From: Biscogniauxia marginata
Lineage: Eukaryota; Ascomycota; Sordariomycetes; Xylariales; Xylariaceae
Assembly (NCBI GenBank): GCA_022695795.1
Contig: MU404066.1
Location: forward strand, 434,001 to 498,000
Reading direction: 5' to 3'
Length of the DNA stretch: 64,000 nucleotides
In this document: in pieces, positions 35,210-47,141 of the stretch
Position numbering within the stretch: the stretch's first letter is position 1
How the letters are laid out: each line of letters begins with the position of its first letter
The notes under the pieces: model-generated
The model's input: only the letters and a program-made list of their open reading frames with translations
What the model was told of the DNA's origin: nothing
Databases searched by the model: none
Translations under genes and position numbers: made by a program

Positions 35210-37568
35210 GTGACCATGAGGAGACACGAAAACGCGTTATCGTCCCTACTGAGACGGAACGAGGAAGAAAATTCCCGCCTGCGCCCGCAAGCCAGACAGA
35301 ACGGCAACGGCGGCGACAGCGACGACAGCAGTGGTGCGGCTCCGGGCTTGACCTCGGCGTCGACTTTGATTTCTTCTGCCGCCTCTCCGTCTACTACCGT
35401 TCCTCGTTCCCGATCCCGGTCTAGCTTTGACTCTGTCTATGTCGTCCCGTCCTCGACCCCTGTGTCGGCTTACCGTTCTGACTCCGACGAGCCCCTTTTC
35501 CCTCACAGTCCCAGTCCCGTTTATGGCTTATTCTCGAATTATGATTTCGCCCCCAGTCCTAGCACTAGCTCCAGTCTTGATGGGATCAGTCCTTTCACTG
35601 ATTCGGATCTCCGCCGTGACCGCACTGCAGATGCTCCCCTCTCTGCCGCGGCCTCTGCCGCCGCACAGGACGCGCAGCGCGTCACAATGCCGGCAATAGG
35701 TAACCCGTGGCGCAGACACGACGATCAGCGGACTAGTCGTCACCAGTCGGAAGCAGCAGCTCTGGGGCGAGTGGAAGGGCGGGGATACGGGCAAGGCGGA
35801 TCCTACGCGACGCCGCCGTCGTCATCACGCAACGACGCAAGGCGACGACAGCAGACCTTCACCCATGGTGCCGAGGGCCCTCCAAGCCGCGAACGCCTAG
35901 CGTCGCGGCCTGGGCCGGCACCGCAGACGAGTCTCCCGCTGGCGTCCCGGGGGTATCCGGGTCCGGTGCTGGCCCAGGCCCAGGGCCAGAGCCAGAACCA
36001 GAGCATGGACTCGGGTACCCGGACAACGCCAAAGCAGCCGAAGCCGCAACTATCTCCCGCTACCCAGTGTCGACTGGCGGCTCGATCGGCCGCGGTGCGA
36101 TTACCTCGCGCGGCGGACCGCCGAGCTCGAGCGGAGAATGGGACGGAGACGCGAAGGTATATGCGATGATGGCGCGCGACAGCAGAAGGGTCACCAGGGC
36201 GGGGGCGATAGCAATGGCCACGCGTGTTTGGGACCGCATCTGAGTAAGCGGGGAGAAGGACACGATGGGGATGATGATGATGACGACGACGACGATGACG
36301 ATGTTGCTGGCGCAGCGGCGAAATCAGGGGTGGTACCTGGAGCGGGAGCGGGAGCAAGGGGGTACGCGGCGGGGAGGAAGACAGCGACAACGGAGAAGAA
36401 CCGGGACCGTTTCCTCGCCCGCGAAAACGGAAGCGGAAATGTGGCCGGCAATAACGCTGCCACTGCCACCGCTTCCCGACCCGTGGTCGTGAACGGCTCG
36501 CGAGGGCCTCTCCCGTTGCCCAATCCCGCACGCACCATCGTGATAGCGAACGGTTCGAGCCGGCCGGCGCCCGGCACGGCCGCGAACGGGAACCATTCGC
36601 GTCCCCTTCCTGCTCCTGATCGGGGACGGGACGACGGCGGTAGCGGTAGGAGACCCGGAGGTACTGCTGTTGCTACTACTGCTACTGGTGCTGGGAATGG
36701 TGGTGCAGGCGGCCGCGACGATAGTAGTGACAGCGACGGCGACACTCCCAGCGGCGTCGGCGTTGATGGCACGGAAGCCAGGAATAGGAATGCCGTGCGT
36801 CGGGGCGAGGGTTTCGGTGCGGCGCAGTCCGCGTCCACGTCCATGTCCTCATCAATGCCAACCCCGACGGCGCCGCAGAGATACAGCAGTAACCACGTCT
36901 CGTTCTCCTCTCCGCTTAGCCGCCCGGGAGAAACTCGTCCCTCCGCGTACACCACCCGACTGCCGGTGGCGGGGCCATCACAATCACCATCATCATCCGC
37001 CGACACCATCCACCTTGCGCCCCATTTCCCACCCTCGCGCTTCCCGCCGTATCCCCATCTCTATCCAGACCCCCACACAACCCCTCGACCCAGATCCTCT
37101 CAGCAAACCACAGCTCCTCACACCTACGTCCCGGCTCGTCTCTCCTCGAGGTTGGGATTCGAATCCGCAGCCGTCGTAGCAGGCCCACCACAATCACAAT
37201 CACAACCAACACCATCACCATCGTCGTCATCACTACCGCCCTCTTTACCACCAACCTCCTCCTCCCCCCTCTCCTCCTCCTCGTCTCAAGCCCGTCATCT
37301 ACCTCTTCCTCCTCCCGGCGGCGGCGCCGACGCCGACGCCACCATCAGGGTCCAGCAACCAGGGGTTCCGGCAGCGCCCACGGACTCAACAACAACAACG
37401 AGAACGACAACGACAACGACGGCGGGAGCATCAAGTATGTGGACGTCCCACCTCCTGCGGGGGAGCTACCCGGAGGCAGGCGACGTCGAACACGGGTCTA
37501 TGCTCCCCTCCCGTGACGCGGCGCGTCGTGGGGAATATGGCGCCGTGGGGGATGGTCGTCGTGGTTGA
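35210..37568 (+). CDS. Disordered Ser/Pro/Gly/Asp-rich protein, frame unresolved
   Basis: Two long open frames overlap on the plus strand: 35210-36169 (319 codons, from an ATG) and 36138-37568 (476 codons, a different frame, extending upstream to about 35900). The first looks coding in its 5' part (MTMRRHENALSSLLRRNEEE, then SFDSVYVVPSS). The second carries an acidic run of eleven Asp, Ser/Pro-rich blocks and a plausible C-terminus. In the region of overlap the third frame also reads sensibly and ends at 36243. A donor at 35700 (GTAACC) and acceptor at 36067 (ACCCAG) would enter that third frame, not the 3' one. I could not find one splice pair joining both long frames. Extra introns, two genes or sequencing frameshifts remain open. 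No domain is recognised. Confidence 0.4.
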
Positions 37569-38274
37569 TCGGAAGAGAGAGGAGGGGGGGGAGGGGAGAC
37601 AAGACCGGGCAGCGGGGTATGTGGGTATTGTGGATTCCTCATTGTTAGTTTCTCGTTGATAGGCGAAAAAGAATAGTAGTGATTGTTAGGTATTATATGT
37701 ATATATATATGATAGGCGATAAGTGATAAATAAGGGTGTGTGAGTTCAGCGGGAATTTTATAAAGGGAGGGAGGGCGCGAGTGAAGGGAAAGCGAGTAAA
37801 GTGGCTATTCGTAGATACCATACCTTATATCTTACTAGTTGAGACTATGTCAGTTTTGATGCATATATACGTCCCCAGGAGGGAAGGAGGAGGAGGAGTG
37901 AGAGGAAAACAAGCTAGGTTATATATAGGCATCGTAGCCTCTTTGCAACTTTGATTGTATTAACCTAGCCACTTGGCAGCATTTTCAAACTTCCTGAACC
38001 CCTAGGCAACCAAGAGTGTTCACATACTGGCCGTTCGGTTTGCGTACAAAATAGGTAGGATAGGCAGGTGGGCAATATTGCTTCTGATGTTTTTCCGTCT
38101 ATTTAATTAAAACAAAGCACCTGAGACCGCAGTTGGTATAGTCGGTGAAAATCTCCCTCCCTTAAAACTCCCTTGTGTATGCAAATAGTAGAAAGCTACC
38201 TGACGATGCCTTCCGATTTAAGTCGTTGCCGCCTTTTTTCTTTCTTTCTTCCTTCTATCCCGGGGGTCGCCCAT
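37569..38274. other. Spacer between convergent genes
   Basis: AT-leaning shared 3' flank of the disordered-protein locus and LOS1. It holds a TA run near 37697-37710 and a short stretch resembling a tRNA D-arm at about 38135-38150, but no complete RNA gene. Confidence 0.55.
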
Positions 38275-41200
38275 TCACCTTGTACTCTTGATTAGGTCTT
38301 GGAGGTACTTCGCGAAAGCCCTCCTATCAGTTGACGTAGTCATAGACCGCAAGAAATCGTCCCCGTTAATTCCTGAACCGGGGAAGAGTGTCGATTGGAG
38401 GTGCTGTATAAAATTTTCGCCCGTTTTCAAGTATATGGCCTGCTCGAGACCAGCGATCTCAGTCAAAACCTGCTTGGTCTGTGCATCCACTGAGGGCCTA
38501 AATCGCGAGTCACGCATTACCTCCCAGCAGACGGAGTGGAACCTGTCAATCAAAAATTGGTCGAAACCAGGGATGATAGGTGACGAAGATCCTGTCGGTG
38601 CAGATGGGTTTGCTGAGATGTTGGCGACGTCTGGGCCACCCCACACAGTTGCCATTTTTGAGAGGAGGCTGAATGCCAGACGACTCGCTAGGATGTTGCC
38701 CGAATTCGGGTCGATGTCCTTAGCTAGGGTGAGAATAGAGTTAATTAAGGATTCAAAGAAGCCTTGGTTAGCTTCCGAGACGAGTACACCCCCTAAGTCA
38801 TTGTTTAAGATGACCCCGAGGAAAGTTAAGTACTCGCGGCGAAGCTCAGCCAGCTGGATTTCGTCATCAGTGCCGCTGATGGGCTCCGAGAGGCCCCCGA
38901 ATACCCTTTGAAGTAAAGGAGTAAGGAGCATATTGAGGACATTAAAAATTTCCGTTTTGAATCCGTAGACAACTTGGTCTACCAGGCGGAGGAACATGGC
39001 CATCTCGTCTTTGGACGAACTTTGTGATAAAAGACCCTCGATCCATTGAGGGAGCTGAGGGAGCACAGCCGAACCCAGAACGCCAAGGAGACGTGAAAAT
39101 GCAGATCTGCAAGCAGTGCGAATCTCAGATGACGCATTCAACTCATTGAGGGCGATCAAGATCGCTTCAGCAGCTCTTGCGAACTCGTCAGACACAGCCT
39201 GCGCAGGAGGCGGACGTCGATTCGGAGAGGTAGCCCCTAACGTCCAGTCCGAGAATCCATGCGCAAGAGTGCCCAAAGCCATAACGATATGATGGATTTG
39301 GAGTACGGCTTGCGCGTCTCCCACCTTGGCCCTTGGAAGATGATGCTCCATGTCAGCAAACAGGGGGTCCATAACTGAACGTGCATACGCGGCCTGCTTG
39401 TCCACAGGCGTATTGGCGGTGGATGAGATGCACCCAATGGCTTCGAATAGGTATAGCTGGCTTGTGAAGACAGCATCTGCTGAATTATCTGTCTCATCGG
39501 AGGACATATCGTCGTCTGCATCCTCGCCTGGTACCTCTGCTTTAATAGGCAGAAGGTCGCCGATAGACTGGATGACAGTCTCGGCAACATTTCCAACTTG
39601 CGCACGCAGATGTTTCACAAAACGATGGAACAGGTACCATGAGCGTGTACGGATCCGAACGTGGTTGTGATGTACTAGACGAACAAAATTCTCTAGCACC
39701 TGGCCAATGAACGAAGGTTGGTTTTCGAAGAAGACGCAGTACCGAACGCAGATTTCCATGTATTGAAGGAGAATCGCTGGGTGTGGGAAATTCGCAATGC
39801 CTATGCTAAATGTTAGTACAAAGCATTGTGACAGGGTTCTTTTGTGGTTCGTACCTGACTGTACCATCTTGGTCATCATAACCATAAGCCTTTCAGATGC
39901 GACTGGGGAAGGCTGATTCTTGGTACCTAGCCCCTGGTTGGGCATCGCAAGTTCGCCGAAGAGGTACATCTCATGAAGAGCCAAATCAACATCTCTCCAG
40001 TCCACTTGGGACCCTCGCTCATCTAGTAGCTGGAAGGTGTTAGCAACGAGGCTGGAGGTAACCTCGATATATAGATTTTGGTCTACAGCGGCCACACTTT
40101 TCTGTAGAAGCTGTAGTCTCTTCCGCAGATCCTGAAATTCGGCCTCATCCGTCTGTTCATCTTCCTCGCCCCAGGATGAGGTCTCGTCGTACCGCATCTT
40201 CATGATAATAGCATTCAAGATCGGCGGTAACATCTCGGAGAAGGAAGTTGGCAGCTCGGACAGTTTGCGAAGGTACGTCAGCACATCAGTCAGTGAAGAT
40301 ATGACGGTGGAGCAAATCTCGTCATATTCGTCAGAGAAAAATCGCAGTAGGAGAGGTAGAAAGTCATGAAGCAGCTGGTTTGCTTTCATCTTGGTGGCGT
40401 CGTCGGTAGACCTATCTTCTAGGACCTTGACAAGATCACCCATAACAGTGTTGACAAGCTTAGCCACAGCTTCGGCGAGGTCTGTGTCATATCGGGGAGT
40501 CCCCTTGAATTCGTTGAGCGGAGGACTGGCAATGAGCTGAGAGATGATGTCTATTAAGTTGAGGAAGGATATCATCTCCGTCTTGTCAGCCGGGCGCATC
40601 TTCTTGCCGACAATCTCGTTGAAGGCATCGACAGCAGCATCTCGAACCTTGTCGTCCCCAGCCGAGTGGTTTGTTCTCCCTATGAGAGGGAAGATCAGGC
40701 CGAGCATGCCCTCGTTAATGATCAGCGATATGTCGATCCAGCTGACCCACTTTCCTATGACCTTCAGGGTCATCTCGACAATGCCATCGTTCTGGTTCCC
40801 ATATTGTGCCAGAAGGTCCTGCCAAGATTGTGCTATCTTGCCTATGTCCCTTGCCCGCATGAGATCTTTGAGCTCGGTATGGCTTCGCTGTTGGTTGTCG
40901 TGACGCACAACCATGACGTCGGCAATTTCGTCATGGATGGAGCTGAGAATGCGCAGATAGAGGATGACGCCGGGGACATTGTCGCGGCAGTTGCTTCCCG
41001 GCACGATGGTAAGTGCGAGAAAATCATCGATGAAGGTCTCCCAGCCCTCCTTGTATAGCACGACGAAGAGGGTGGTGAAGGTCTGGGTGAGCTTGTTCTG
41101 GAGCGGGGCAGAATCGAGCTGGGTGGACTGGTTGGCGGCGTACGTGTTCCGCACATAGTCGAGGAGGGCGTCTCGGAGGGAGGTTAGGTGTTGGTGGTCT

Positions 41201-41589
41201 AGAGACTGGGCGTGGATGGCGTTATTGACGACCTCGAGGCTGACCAGCCGGACCACCTCGGACGGCTTCGGTGTCCTGGTGAAAAGGGAGACGCAAACCT
41301 GCCAGGCCTGGGGATCAGAGCGCAGGTGGTTTAGATATTCGAATGCCTGGCCCTTGAGGGCCGGGTCGGAGGTGGGATTCCAGGCAATTTCAATGGCACT
41401 CTCAATCTGCAAGGCCAGAAGACAAGGCTTTAGCATATAGACACGACACACAGGCAGGCATACACAACACAAGCAGATCACCAGGGTTACATGGTATAGC
41501 TAACGTAGGCGGCGGCAGGATGCGGCGGTTGGGCGCCTCTGCATCGCGATGGTGGGGGGAATGGGAGACGATCGTACCTGAGACTCCAT
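38275..41589 (-). CDS. LOS1: Exportin-T, nuclear tRNA exporter (Los1/Xpo-t)
   Basis: Three exons are inferred: 41578-41589 (only ATG GAG TCT CAG), 39855-41406 and 38275-39800, giving 1029 residues. Introns are 171 nt (GTACGA...TTGCAG) and 54 nt (39801-39854, GTACGA, ACTAAC branch, CATAG). The joined N-terminus MESQ-IESAIEIAWNPTSDP matches fungal exportin-T, and the length fits the family. The protein is a helical importin-beta-type HEAT superhelix; the Xpo1-like N-terminal region covers about residues 90-250. With Ran-GTP it carries mature tRNAs out of the nucleus and shuttles through nuclear pores. The open frame continues 5' of exon 2 only by reading through the first intron, so the four-codon exon is preferred. 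The next gene on the left converges with it. Confidence 0.92.
39801..39854 (-). other. Stop-free 54-nt intron in LOS1, multiple of three
   Basis: Donor GTACGA, branch ACTAAC and acceptor GCATAG are on the minus strand. Unspliced, it would insert 18 residues (from TNHKRTLSQCF) into the helix KMVQSGIANFPH, with no stop. Removal restores a continuous family-like sequence. At 54 nt it is near the lower limit for fungal introns. Confidence 0.85.
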
Positions 41590-44500
41590 GTTGCTTGTCT
41601 TCCGTTGTTAGCGTAAACAGGACAGAATGATCATTGTTGGGACGGACAAGAGGCTTTGCAGGAAGTGTGGCAGCTGGGATTTACTATGTCTGGTTGGTCG
41701 GGTTACTATTGCGAGGTTGTTGTGTAGGTGATGGAGATATCGAAACTTCGAATTGGATGACGGAGCAAACCACACATGCCAACAACCCCCACCTACTCGA
41801 TTAAATCCATGCCTGCACCTATTATTTCTCTGCTGTGCAAAGGTATTGGGCGGTGAGGTGGTCGACTGGCTGCCCCGCAGAGCGACGAAAAAAGTAAGAA
41901 CTGAAGAACCTAAGCTACCCGCCGGCAAAACCACGGATAATTTCCCTGGAGGTACCTAATCTTAAAGCTAATCTCAAACCCCCCGACCGAACAACTACGG
42001 GTCAGGTAATCTTTTAAGTGGACAAACACTCCAAGTTACTAACCTATGTGATATGTTCTCCAACGTCGTCACCCGAACAGTACCTAGGTATCGACATGGA
42101 TTGCTCTCGGTTGTCTAGCAGTCTCTTTTTTATTTCGGCACCGGATGATGCACCCCCCGTCGTATAAATCGTTCTCGGCTCTCAAATCCTGGGCAGCAGC
42201 CGGTAAGTTGACATCTAGATCCCATGCTGTAGAATCCGCGTTGAAGTTAAGGCTCAACTGGGCCTGCGAATAGATGTGGTCAGATGTTAGTCGGAGGGCT
42301 TAGGAGTTCATGTCAGAGTAACATCACAGCGTCCAACGCCTGACATATCGCCAACACGAATAATTCCTGTGCTCCGTTGGGATTCAGTCTCGGGTCTCAC
42401 GGACGTTAATAAGTAGTTCAGCGCTCTTGTCGAAATCGCCAGAATATCCACTGCTAGAGCCTCTTGTGAGCATCAAGTTTGTCTGAACACGTACCATTCC
42501 GTTTCAATATCATACTATCAGTAGGGCCTCCGGAGTGTGCCCTTAGCTTTCTGTTTCGCATCCTCGAAAGTAGAGACGCTCACAGACATTACTTATTCGT
42601 GGCAGTCGGTGAATTTTAAATGATTCCGGCTGTCCGGCTCCCCAAGACCGGCCCACGGAGATGACAAAGGGGATCCAACCCGGGCGAGAGTACCTACGTA
42701 ATCTGACGATCACCAAGTCCCCCAATGGGCCTACGCGAAGAGTATATAACAGGTACGCAATCAAAATGGAGGGCAGTGAAGTGGCAACGACGAGCCATAA
42801 ATGGGAAGGGACCGTTGACACCGTATTAAAAAAGGATCGAAATTAAATGCGGCAAGGACAACAATATTGGTTTTCTCTTCTTTTTCTTTCGGGCTTGCTC
42901 CGTCCCCGTTTTGCTTGCAGCACACGCGCCCCCTTTTCTCCACGCATTGAAATAAGCTCTTCCAAGAACTAGGCGCCAAGTGGCGATCCAGATCTACGGA
43001 CGTACGCAGTGCACAACACTCAGGCCGCTGCGTTGAGGAGAAAGTTTCAAACAGAGGAGATGCCGATCAGATATGCAGGCACGGGCGGCGCACGGTTTGG
43101 GGATAATTGGCTACAAGAGAGATTAGTTACCGCCAAAGAAAAAGAAAAGGCGAAAAGGTCCCGACTTTGGGGCAGTTGCTCGCGCGTGGTTTGCCCCCAG
43201 CATAAGGTATTGGCTGAGTGTCAAAGAACTCTGGTCAGCCTGGAGTTGGCAAGCTAGCTTGGCCGCAGCAGAATTTCGGGTCTAACGACATATATATGGA
43301 AGGCAGATCACGATCGCAGCCTGACGAAGACGCGTCGAGCACCTGGGTAATTAAAGATGTCGTCAGCGCGTGTCTACAGGGAATTCGAACCCTGAAATGT
43401 TAATGCCGCTGCGCCGGCGGCGGGGGAGCAGTGTTCAGAATTATCTCAGGTTCAAAATAGTAACTCAACTACTGCGAGCTGACTGCTAGCCAACATGTGG
43501 CCCGGTAAAAGACTTATGCTAGCTAGGTGGAAAGCTACTACGTCAATAGACCTGGAGCTGCTGACGGGCGCACCCTAGATCCTATGACGCCATTCGAAAT
43601 GGACCAGAGAGTTTATACTCCGACAGTGAAGCAGTCATTGGGTTGGCCATGCGAGCAGCATTCTTGGAAGTGCTGATCTTATTAGAGATTTTTGCTGTTG
43701 CACGACCGAGACGCCAACCAGCTAATATCTGCTCAGACGGCGTTTTCGTCGTTCTGTCGATCGGCTAAGACAACATGTTCGTTCGGCTTGAGCTGTTGAG
43801 GCAACCGGAATACTAGCAAACAAACGGTCTCCCCCCTTCTAGACGAGATAATGCAGAGGTCTAAGAATATACCTACCTATACACACAGTGCTCTTAAAAT
43901 ACTGACAGCCAGCAATACCTTGATCGGGATACTCGGGTAGTACCTAGATATACCCCTATTATTGCTACAACTAGCTTCTTTTTCTTTTTTCTTTTCTAAA
44001 ATAAAAACCCAAAGAGACGGCAATAGGAAGCCGTGAGGTAATTAAATAGAGCTTGGCAGGATTGTTCAAAGTTCTCAAAGTTCGAACAGCCACCTTGACC
44101 CAATTTTTACGTTTGGTCATCGAAGTGAAAAGTAGACCCCCTCCCCTCTCTCTTCAAACGCCAACCCGATGACGGCAGTTGGGATCTTCAAGAGGCGTCC
44201 TAGGGGCGAAACCTGTGGGCGGTCTGGTCTATTAGGGGGGAGGGGACCACCTCTAAATTGCAGGATTGTCGACACTATCAAAGCAAGGAGACCCAGATTT
44301 CTCAGACAGCTAGACAAGACCGGGGTCCGTGTAGAGAGCCGGGCTAGAGTGTGGCAAGTGCCCCAGCTACCCAGTTGCCATCTGATGTTTTATTCCGCAC
44401 CCACAGACGGGATTTTTGCGGGAACGGAATCGAGTCGAGTTCAGACTGCGCAACAAACCACAAACTACAGAAGAAAAAAACCCACCATGTGTCTAGGCGC

Positions 44501-46327
44501 TGGAATGGGAAGCTGTTCCTGCAGTAGCGGGACACACACAGCCATGTTAGATGGATCTCGGTTGCTTCTTTTGACTGTGATTGGAGCAGCAGCGGAGAGC
44601 AATGAGCGCCTGTCGATTCGACTCTACTGAGGGGTGTTGGGCGATGGATATTTGTCATTGGTCAGTTGGTTCGGTAATGCAGCAGCTCTTCGGCCATTTC
44701 TAACCTAGCATATCCATCGCTTTCCTGCCTCAGAGGTGTGCAACTGGTAAAAAGTGACTTTCACACCAAGTCCCGAGAGTCCTCCTTTATCACCGTCATT
44801 GGCTCCCTCTTCTTGAGTGAGGGGAGGCTTGAAATTCACAATTAAATTGGTAAGTACCTAATACATACTAATAGCAATGAGTAGCACTAATAATAATAAT
44901 AATAATAACATTGAAATAATTATAGCAAGTAGTAATAGGGTGGGGACTGAGGGGGAGGAGAAGAAGTCAAGCATTCATTCCCGTCGGGAATTGGCATATT
45001 CCTTTTCATTCAGGCGTTCTTTGCAGGGGCATAAGAAAGCCCTATTATTACTGAGAGCTGTCGTAAGTCTCATCTTATGCTAATCCGTCTGTCTCGGAGG
45101 ATTTTCGTCTAGTCTTTTTCTTTCTGTTCTTTTTCTTGGACCCCTTTGTCTTGTTCTCTTTTGAATCTGCTAGCTAGATGTATACCTAGGTAGTATTATA
45201 CGTCTTCATTCATCTAAGCTTAATTGTTTCTATATATAAAAACTAGGTGTCTAGGTAGTTATGTATTTCTTCCCCGAGTAATTTCTTCACAGGCAAATTG
45301 TAAGTGTACTTACTCTCTCTTTCTCTCTCTCTCGGTGGTACTTCTCTCGGTTGTATCTCTCATCCATCCTATCCCATTTAGTTGTTTCGGTTCAAGTAAA
45401 GGTTCTCCATATTTGCGGAGTAGCACACCCTCCCCCCTGTCACCAGAAGCATGGGTCTTGCATTAAGTCACTCTAGATTTCCTGGCCTGTTAACGAATTA
45501 CATACAACATGGCATCCGAAGGTGAACTAGCCGCCGAGGTTGCTGTTGATCACTTGTGTTAAGTTGGGTAAGTAGTAGTCGAAGTCGGTTCTTTGTAGGC
45601 CAACAGCTACCTATGATTCCTCTCTTATTTGACTCTTTATGAGACAGATAGACGTGAATGGGATATTTCGTCATCAATCTGATCGCAGAAACAAAGATTA
45701 GAGCCGCTCGTTCTCTGTAATGTATCAATGCCCCCAGCGTAGCCGCCAAGAATTAACACTATACTACTACGTCAACCACCTACCAAATAGACTACCCTCT
45801 ATACATCTATCATACTACGTTATCTAACAAGTGGATCGCGATACATGCCGCAGCATGTACATATGTAGGTACAGTACGTAGACTTCGAGGGAACCGGCAG
45901 CACCCCAGCTCGGTTCCCCATGAACATCCACCGGCGAGATGCCTGTCACCTCCCCTGGACAAGACAACTAGTACATACAATGCAGTCATAGGGCCGCCGA
46001 TGGAGATTCCAGTTCTGTTTAATTTCCCATAGTGCTGTATGCTATGTGGCACCGTGAGGGATCGTCCCCTATCCTTTGTGCTGCTTAGGCTATTAATACT
46101 CGGCCGCCTCCATCGGTATCCTCTCTCCTCTCCCCTCCTCTCCTTCCTTCCAGCCCAAAAGCCCACACGAACATATCAGCACTTTGCTCAAGCTTTGACT
46201 TCGGTCGTCCACTCTTTCACAAACGCTCTTCAAGCCTTGCGCTTTTTACATTCTTTCAGCTACGACAACTTTTTTGCAAGACCACTGTTCGTTTCGATAA
46301 ACGTTCAACTTATACCAAATATTCAAA
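41590..46327. other. 4.7-kb intergenic region, no convincing gene
   Basis: The small open frames (up to 153 codons, 44169-44630) lack domain-like content and family resemblance. It contains a TAA trinucleotide repeat (44887-44908), CT-rich tracts (about 45315-45335) and CCTAGGTA motifs near 42083 and 45186. A degenerate T-arm-like segment at about 43379-43395 is not a complete tRNA. The last about 300 bp before 46328 are pyrimidine-rich and probably form the promoter/leader of the wall-protein gene. Confidence 0.55.
44887..44908. repeat. TAA trinucleotide repeat
   Basis: About seven TAA/AAT units in a row in intergenic DNA. Confidence 0.8.
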
Positions 46328-47141
46328 ATGCGTTTCGCTACCGCCGCCGCCGTTTTCTCTGCCGCCGCCATGGCCAGCACCGTCTACGAGACGGATGTTG
46401 TGACCATCACCTCTTGCGGCCCCGAGGTTACCAACTGCCCTGCTTCTTCCCACAGCGGCAGCTCTCCCTCGACCACCGCCGAGGTCCCGGCCTATCCGAC
46501 TGCCGAGATTCCCTCGTACCCGACTGGCGAGGTCCCGGGCACCAGCGAGGAGGTTCCTTCCGTGCCAGCCACCAGTGAGGTTCCCTCCGTCCCGGCTACC
46601 AGCGAGGTCCCTGCTGTCTCCTCGACCACCGAGGTCAGCCCCTCGTCGGTTCCTAGCGTTCCCAGCGTTCCTAGCTACCCGACCGGCCCTGCGCCGGCTC
46701 CTCCCGCCAGCACCGGCACCGCTCCCCCGAGCATCCCCTCGCTGAGCAGCTCTGTGACCGCTCCCTACCCGTCTACTCTGAGCACCGTGTCCCCGGTCCC
46801 CAGCCTGCCCAGCACCTTCCCCACCACCTCGGTGATCCCCATCACCTACACTACCTGTGTTCCCACCACCTCGGTCAGCTACTCGACCATCACCTACACA
46901 CCGAGCTCGACTGTCTCGGTCCCTGTCGGCACTGGCTACCCCACTGGTGGCTACCCTACCGGGTAAGAATAAAACCTCCCCCAGGATGTTTACGGGAGGA
47001 ATCGTTTTTTGCTAACAATTTAATTCTAGCCCTAGCAGCACGCCTCCCACCAGCCCCATCCCCACTGCTGGTGCTTCCACCATGGGCGGCTCTGCTCTCT
47101 TCGCCGCCCTTGCCGGTGTTGCCGCCGTCCTCTTCGCTTAA
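46328..47141 (+). CDS. GPI-anchored Ser/Thr/Pro-rich cell-wall protein
   Basis: Exons 46328-46962 and 47030-47141 flank a 67-nt intron (donor GTAAGA, branch GCTAAC, acceptor TTCTAG) and give 248 residues. Residues 1-17 form a signal peptide (MRFATAAAVFSAAAMAS). Next comes a short Cys-containing head, TVYETDVVTITSCGPEVTNC. Residues about 45-230 are Ser/Thr/Pro/Val-rich with imperfect tandem EVPSVPATS units, expected to be heavily O-mannosylated. The C-terminus, encoded by exon 2, ends in a hydrophobic GPI-attachment signal (about residues 230-248, GGSALFAALAGVAAVLFA) after a small-residue GAST site. The protein is therefore predicted to be attached to the plasma membrane or wall glucan. The ATG context (TTCAAAATG) is favourable. 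Strong C-ending codon preference suggests high expression. The specific role is unknown. Confidence 0.9.

Noticed and set aside
36060..36263. Minus-strand frame with a hydrophobic segment resembling a signal peptide
   Set aside because: It is short, overlaps plus-strand coding, and its hydrophobic stretch is the complement of an Ala/Arg/Ser-rich plus-strand segment.
36191..37009. 272-codon minus-strand open frame opposite the disordered-protein gene
   Set aside because: It stays open because of high GC and trinucleotide bias; its composition mirrors the plus-strand frame.
38130..38165. D-arm-like GGTATAGTCGGT
   Set aside because: It resembles the start of a tRNA-Asp, but no T-arm or acceptor pairing follows; at most it is a relic.
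43379..43440. tRNA-like T-arm on the minus strand
   Set aside because: The stem-loop around GGGTTCGAATTCCC resembles a T-arm, but the loop closing pair is off and no D-arm, anticodon arm or acceptor stem can be paired.
46039..46578. 179-codon plus-strand frame overlapping the GPI gene start
   Set aside because: It is out of frame with the clear signal-peptide protein, covers its leader, and loses coding character in the overlap.
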